Positions 4,726-6,297 of a DNA stretch of 6,297 nucleotides are shown piece by piece. The position numbers and the translations under genes were made by a program. Source of the stretch: Methylocapsa sp. (GTDB taxonomy: Bacteria; Pseudomonadota; Alphaproteobacteria; Rhizobiales; Beijerinckiaceae); assembly GCA_017353815.1 (NCBI GenBank), contig JAFMSB010000109.1, positions 1 through 6,297 of the forward strand. Reading direction: 5' to 3'. Positions within the stretch are counted from its first letter, which is position 1, and every line of letters begins with the position of its first letter. The notes under the pieces are model-generated. The model was given only the letters and a program-made list of their open reading frames with translations, was not told the DNA's origin and did no database searches.

Positions 4726-6297
4726 ATGGCCAACGATAAAAACGACCGCGCGATGAACACTAAACCCCACGGGGAGGCGCGCGAAAGGCCGGTCATTGTC
4801 GGCATCGGCGCCTCGGCGGGCGGCGTACATGCGCTGCAAGCTTTCTTCGAAGCCCTACCCGTTGATACCGGCGCCGCCTTTGTCGTGGTTGTGCATCTTG
4901 ATCCGGGAAGCCACAGCCAGCTTTCCTCCATCCTCGCCACACGCACCCGTATGCCCGTCGTGCAGGTCGAAGGAACGCAGGAGCTGCGCGCGAATCATGT
5001 GTATGTGATTGCGCCGGCCCGGCGGCTCCACATTTCGGACCGCGAGATATCTTCCGAAGAATACGACGAGCCGCGCGGCCGGCGGGCGCCAATCGATCTC
5101 TTCTTCCGCTCGCTTGCCGAACAGCACACCGACGGGTTTGCGGTGATACTGACCGGAGCGGGTTCCGACGGCGCGGTTGGCGTGCGCGCAGTCAAGGAGG
5201 CGGGGGGGATCATTCTCGTTCAAGATCCTTCCGAGGCCGATTATCCCTCGATGCCGCGCGCCGCGATCGAAACCGGGATCGCGGATTTTATTTTACCTGT
5301 GCACGAGCTCGGCACTTGCCTTGCCGAATTGTTGCACAAGAAAGACAGCATCCCCGACCTCGACGAGGGCAATTTCGACGAGGACATGGTGCGGCGGATC
5401 CTCGCCCATGAACGGGTGCGCACCGGCCATGATTTTTCCAAATACAAGCGCTCGACGATTTTGCGGCGCATCGCACGGCGCATGCAGATCACAAAGACCG
5501 ACGATCTTTCGGGCTATTACAACTTCTTGCGCGAAAATAATGAAGAAGCCGATGCGCTCCTCGGCGACCTTCTCATTTCCGTCACGACTTTCTTCCGCGA
5601 TGGCGACGCCTTCGATTCCCTTAAGGATAACGTGATTCCCCGCCTGTTCGAGGGGAAGGAGCCGAGCGAGCCAATTCGCGTCTGGGTCGCGGGCTGCGCC
5701 ACCGGCGAAGAGGCCTATTCGCTTGGGATCTTGCTGCTCGAAGAGGCTTCCCGGCACGACATTCGTCCGCCCCTCCAATTATTCGGCTCGGACCTCGACA
5801 CAAAAGCGCTGGCGATTGCGCGCGACGGGATTTACCCGGCCGCGATCGAGGCCGATGTGAACGAGGAGCGCCTGCGCCGCTTCTTCGCGCGCGAAGGCGA
5901 TCGTTATCGCGTCCGCCGGGAGGTGCGTGACACCGTGGTGTTCGCGGTCCATGATCTGCTGAAGGACCCCCCCTTCTCTCGCATCGATCTTATCTCCTGC
6001 CGGAATGTGCTCATCTATCTCGACCGCGAGCTGCAGCAGCAGATCTGCAGCACCTTCCATTATTCCTTGAACCCTTACGGCTACTTGCTTCTCGGCTCGG
6101 CCGAGACGGCGGAAAGTCCTCCCGGCCTGTTTCGGATGACAGACCGGAAGGCGCGCATTTATCAGGCCATGCCGCAACCGGAGGGCAAGCCGCGTCTTAT
6201 GCCGCGGCTGCTCGGAAGCGTAGGCCATACGGAGCAGAGGCCCCATGTTCAGGGCGCGCCATTAAGTCCAAGGGCGGTGCTAAGCGAGGCGGCGCTG
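4726..6297 (+). CDS. CheB-CheR fusion protein (3'-partial), probably a PAS/histidine-kinase hybrid
   Basis: All 524 codons to the window edge are open and no stop is seen, so the 3' end is missing. The start at 4726 has GAGG 7 nt upstream; an in-frame ATG at 4753 is an alternative. Residues 20-210 are a CheB methylesterase with Ser30 (GIGASAGG), His57 (VVHLDP) and Asp148 (GAGSDGA), and no receiver domain. From about 230 to 455 it is a CheR-type methyltransferase that uses S-adenosylmethionine to methylate receptor glutamates: VTTFFRD (286-292), the SAM-binding loop WVAGCATGEEAYS (320-332), FGSDLD (353-358) and LISCRNVLIYLD (422-433). The residues after about 470 look like a linker. Known alphaproteobacterial relatives continue into a coiled coil, PAS domains and a histidine kinase; that continuation is inference. 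It is divergent from the stand-alone cheB, suggesting paired function. Both enzymatic domains appear intact. Confidence 0.95.
   Translation, partial: MANDKNDRAMNTKPHGEARERPVIVGIGASAGGVHALQAFFEALPVDTGAAFVVVVHLDPGSHSQLSSILATRTRMPVVQVEGTQELRANHVYVIAPARRLHISDREISSEEYDEPRGRRAPIDLFFRSLAEQHTDGFAVILTGAGSDGAVGVRAVKEAGGIILVQDPSEADYPSMPRAAIETGIADFILPVHELGTCLAELLHKKDSIPDLDEGNFDEDMVRRILAHERVRTGHDFSKYKRSTILRRIARRMQITKTDDLSGYYNFLRENNEEADALLGDLLISVTTFFRDGDAFDSLKDNVIPRLFEGKEPSEPIRVWVAGCATGEEAYSLGILLLEEASRHDIRPPLQLFGSDLDTKALAIARDGIYPAAIEADVNEERLRRFFAREGDRYRVRREVRDTVVFAVHDLLKDPPFSRIDLISCRNVLIYLDRELQQQICSTFHYSLNPYGYLLLGSAETAESPPGLFRMTDRKARIYQAMPQPEGKPRLMPRLLGSVGHTEQRPHVQGAPLSPRAVLSEAAL

Noticed and set aside
4425..4946. 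N-terminal extension of the stand-alone CheB upstream of 4424
   Set aside because: It would cross the divergent promoter region and run antisense to the CheB-CheR gene. A good ribosome binding site and the start of the catalytic fold both support 4424.

Overview
The window looks like chromosomal DNA of an alphaproteobacterium, probably in the Hyphomicrobiales (Rhizobiales) and perhaps near Beijerinckiaceae-type genera. This is an inference from the protein families, the high GC content and third-position GC, and the alphaproteobacterial promoter types. No database search was possible, so the genus is not established.

Layout from left to right. (1) Positions 1-1656, plus strand: the 3' part of a Wzc/ExoP-type polysaccharide co-polymerase fused to a bacterial tyrosine kinase. 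Its 5' end lies outside the window. (2) A 33-bp convergent gap (1657-1689) holding one bulged hairpin. (3) Minus strand, 3033 to 1690: the translation-related pair rplY (ribosomal protein L25/Ctc) then pth (peptidyl-tRNA hydrolase), 48 bp apart and probably one transcript. (4) A 335-bp gene-free stretch (3034-3368) with a likely rplY-pth promoter and a perfect ParB-binding parS site inside a 26-bp palindrome. (5) Minus strand, 4424 to 3369: a stand-alone CheB-type methylesterase with no receiver domain but with a C-terminal CxxC...CxxxH domain. (6) A 301-bp divergent promoter region (4425-4725) with an EcfG-like general-stress promoter facing cheB, a weak housekeeping-type promoter facing right, and two matching short dyads. 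(7) Plus strand, from 4726 and open to the last base: a CheB-CheR fusion that in related proteins continues into PAS and histidine-kinase modules.

The right half therefore encodes two CheB-type esterase domains and one CheR-type methyltransferase domain on divergent transcripts, without cheA, cheW, cheY or a chemoreceptor in view. Together with the EcfG-like promoter this suggests a stress- or surface-linked signalling module rather than a classical flagellar chemotaxis operon. The left half is exopolysaccharide export control. The middle is housekeeping translation plus a chromosome-segregation site. I see no mobile element, CRISPR array, tRNA or rRNA. The most noteworthy signals are the parS site, the esterase pair with its shared control region, and a patch of the Wzc-like gene that appears to be read in the wrong frame between two compensating indels.
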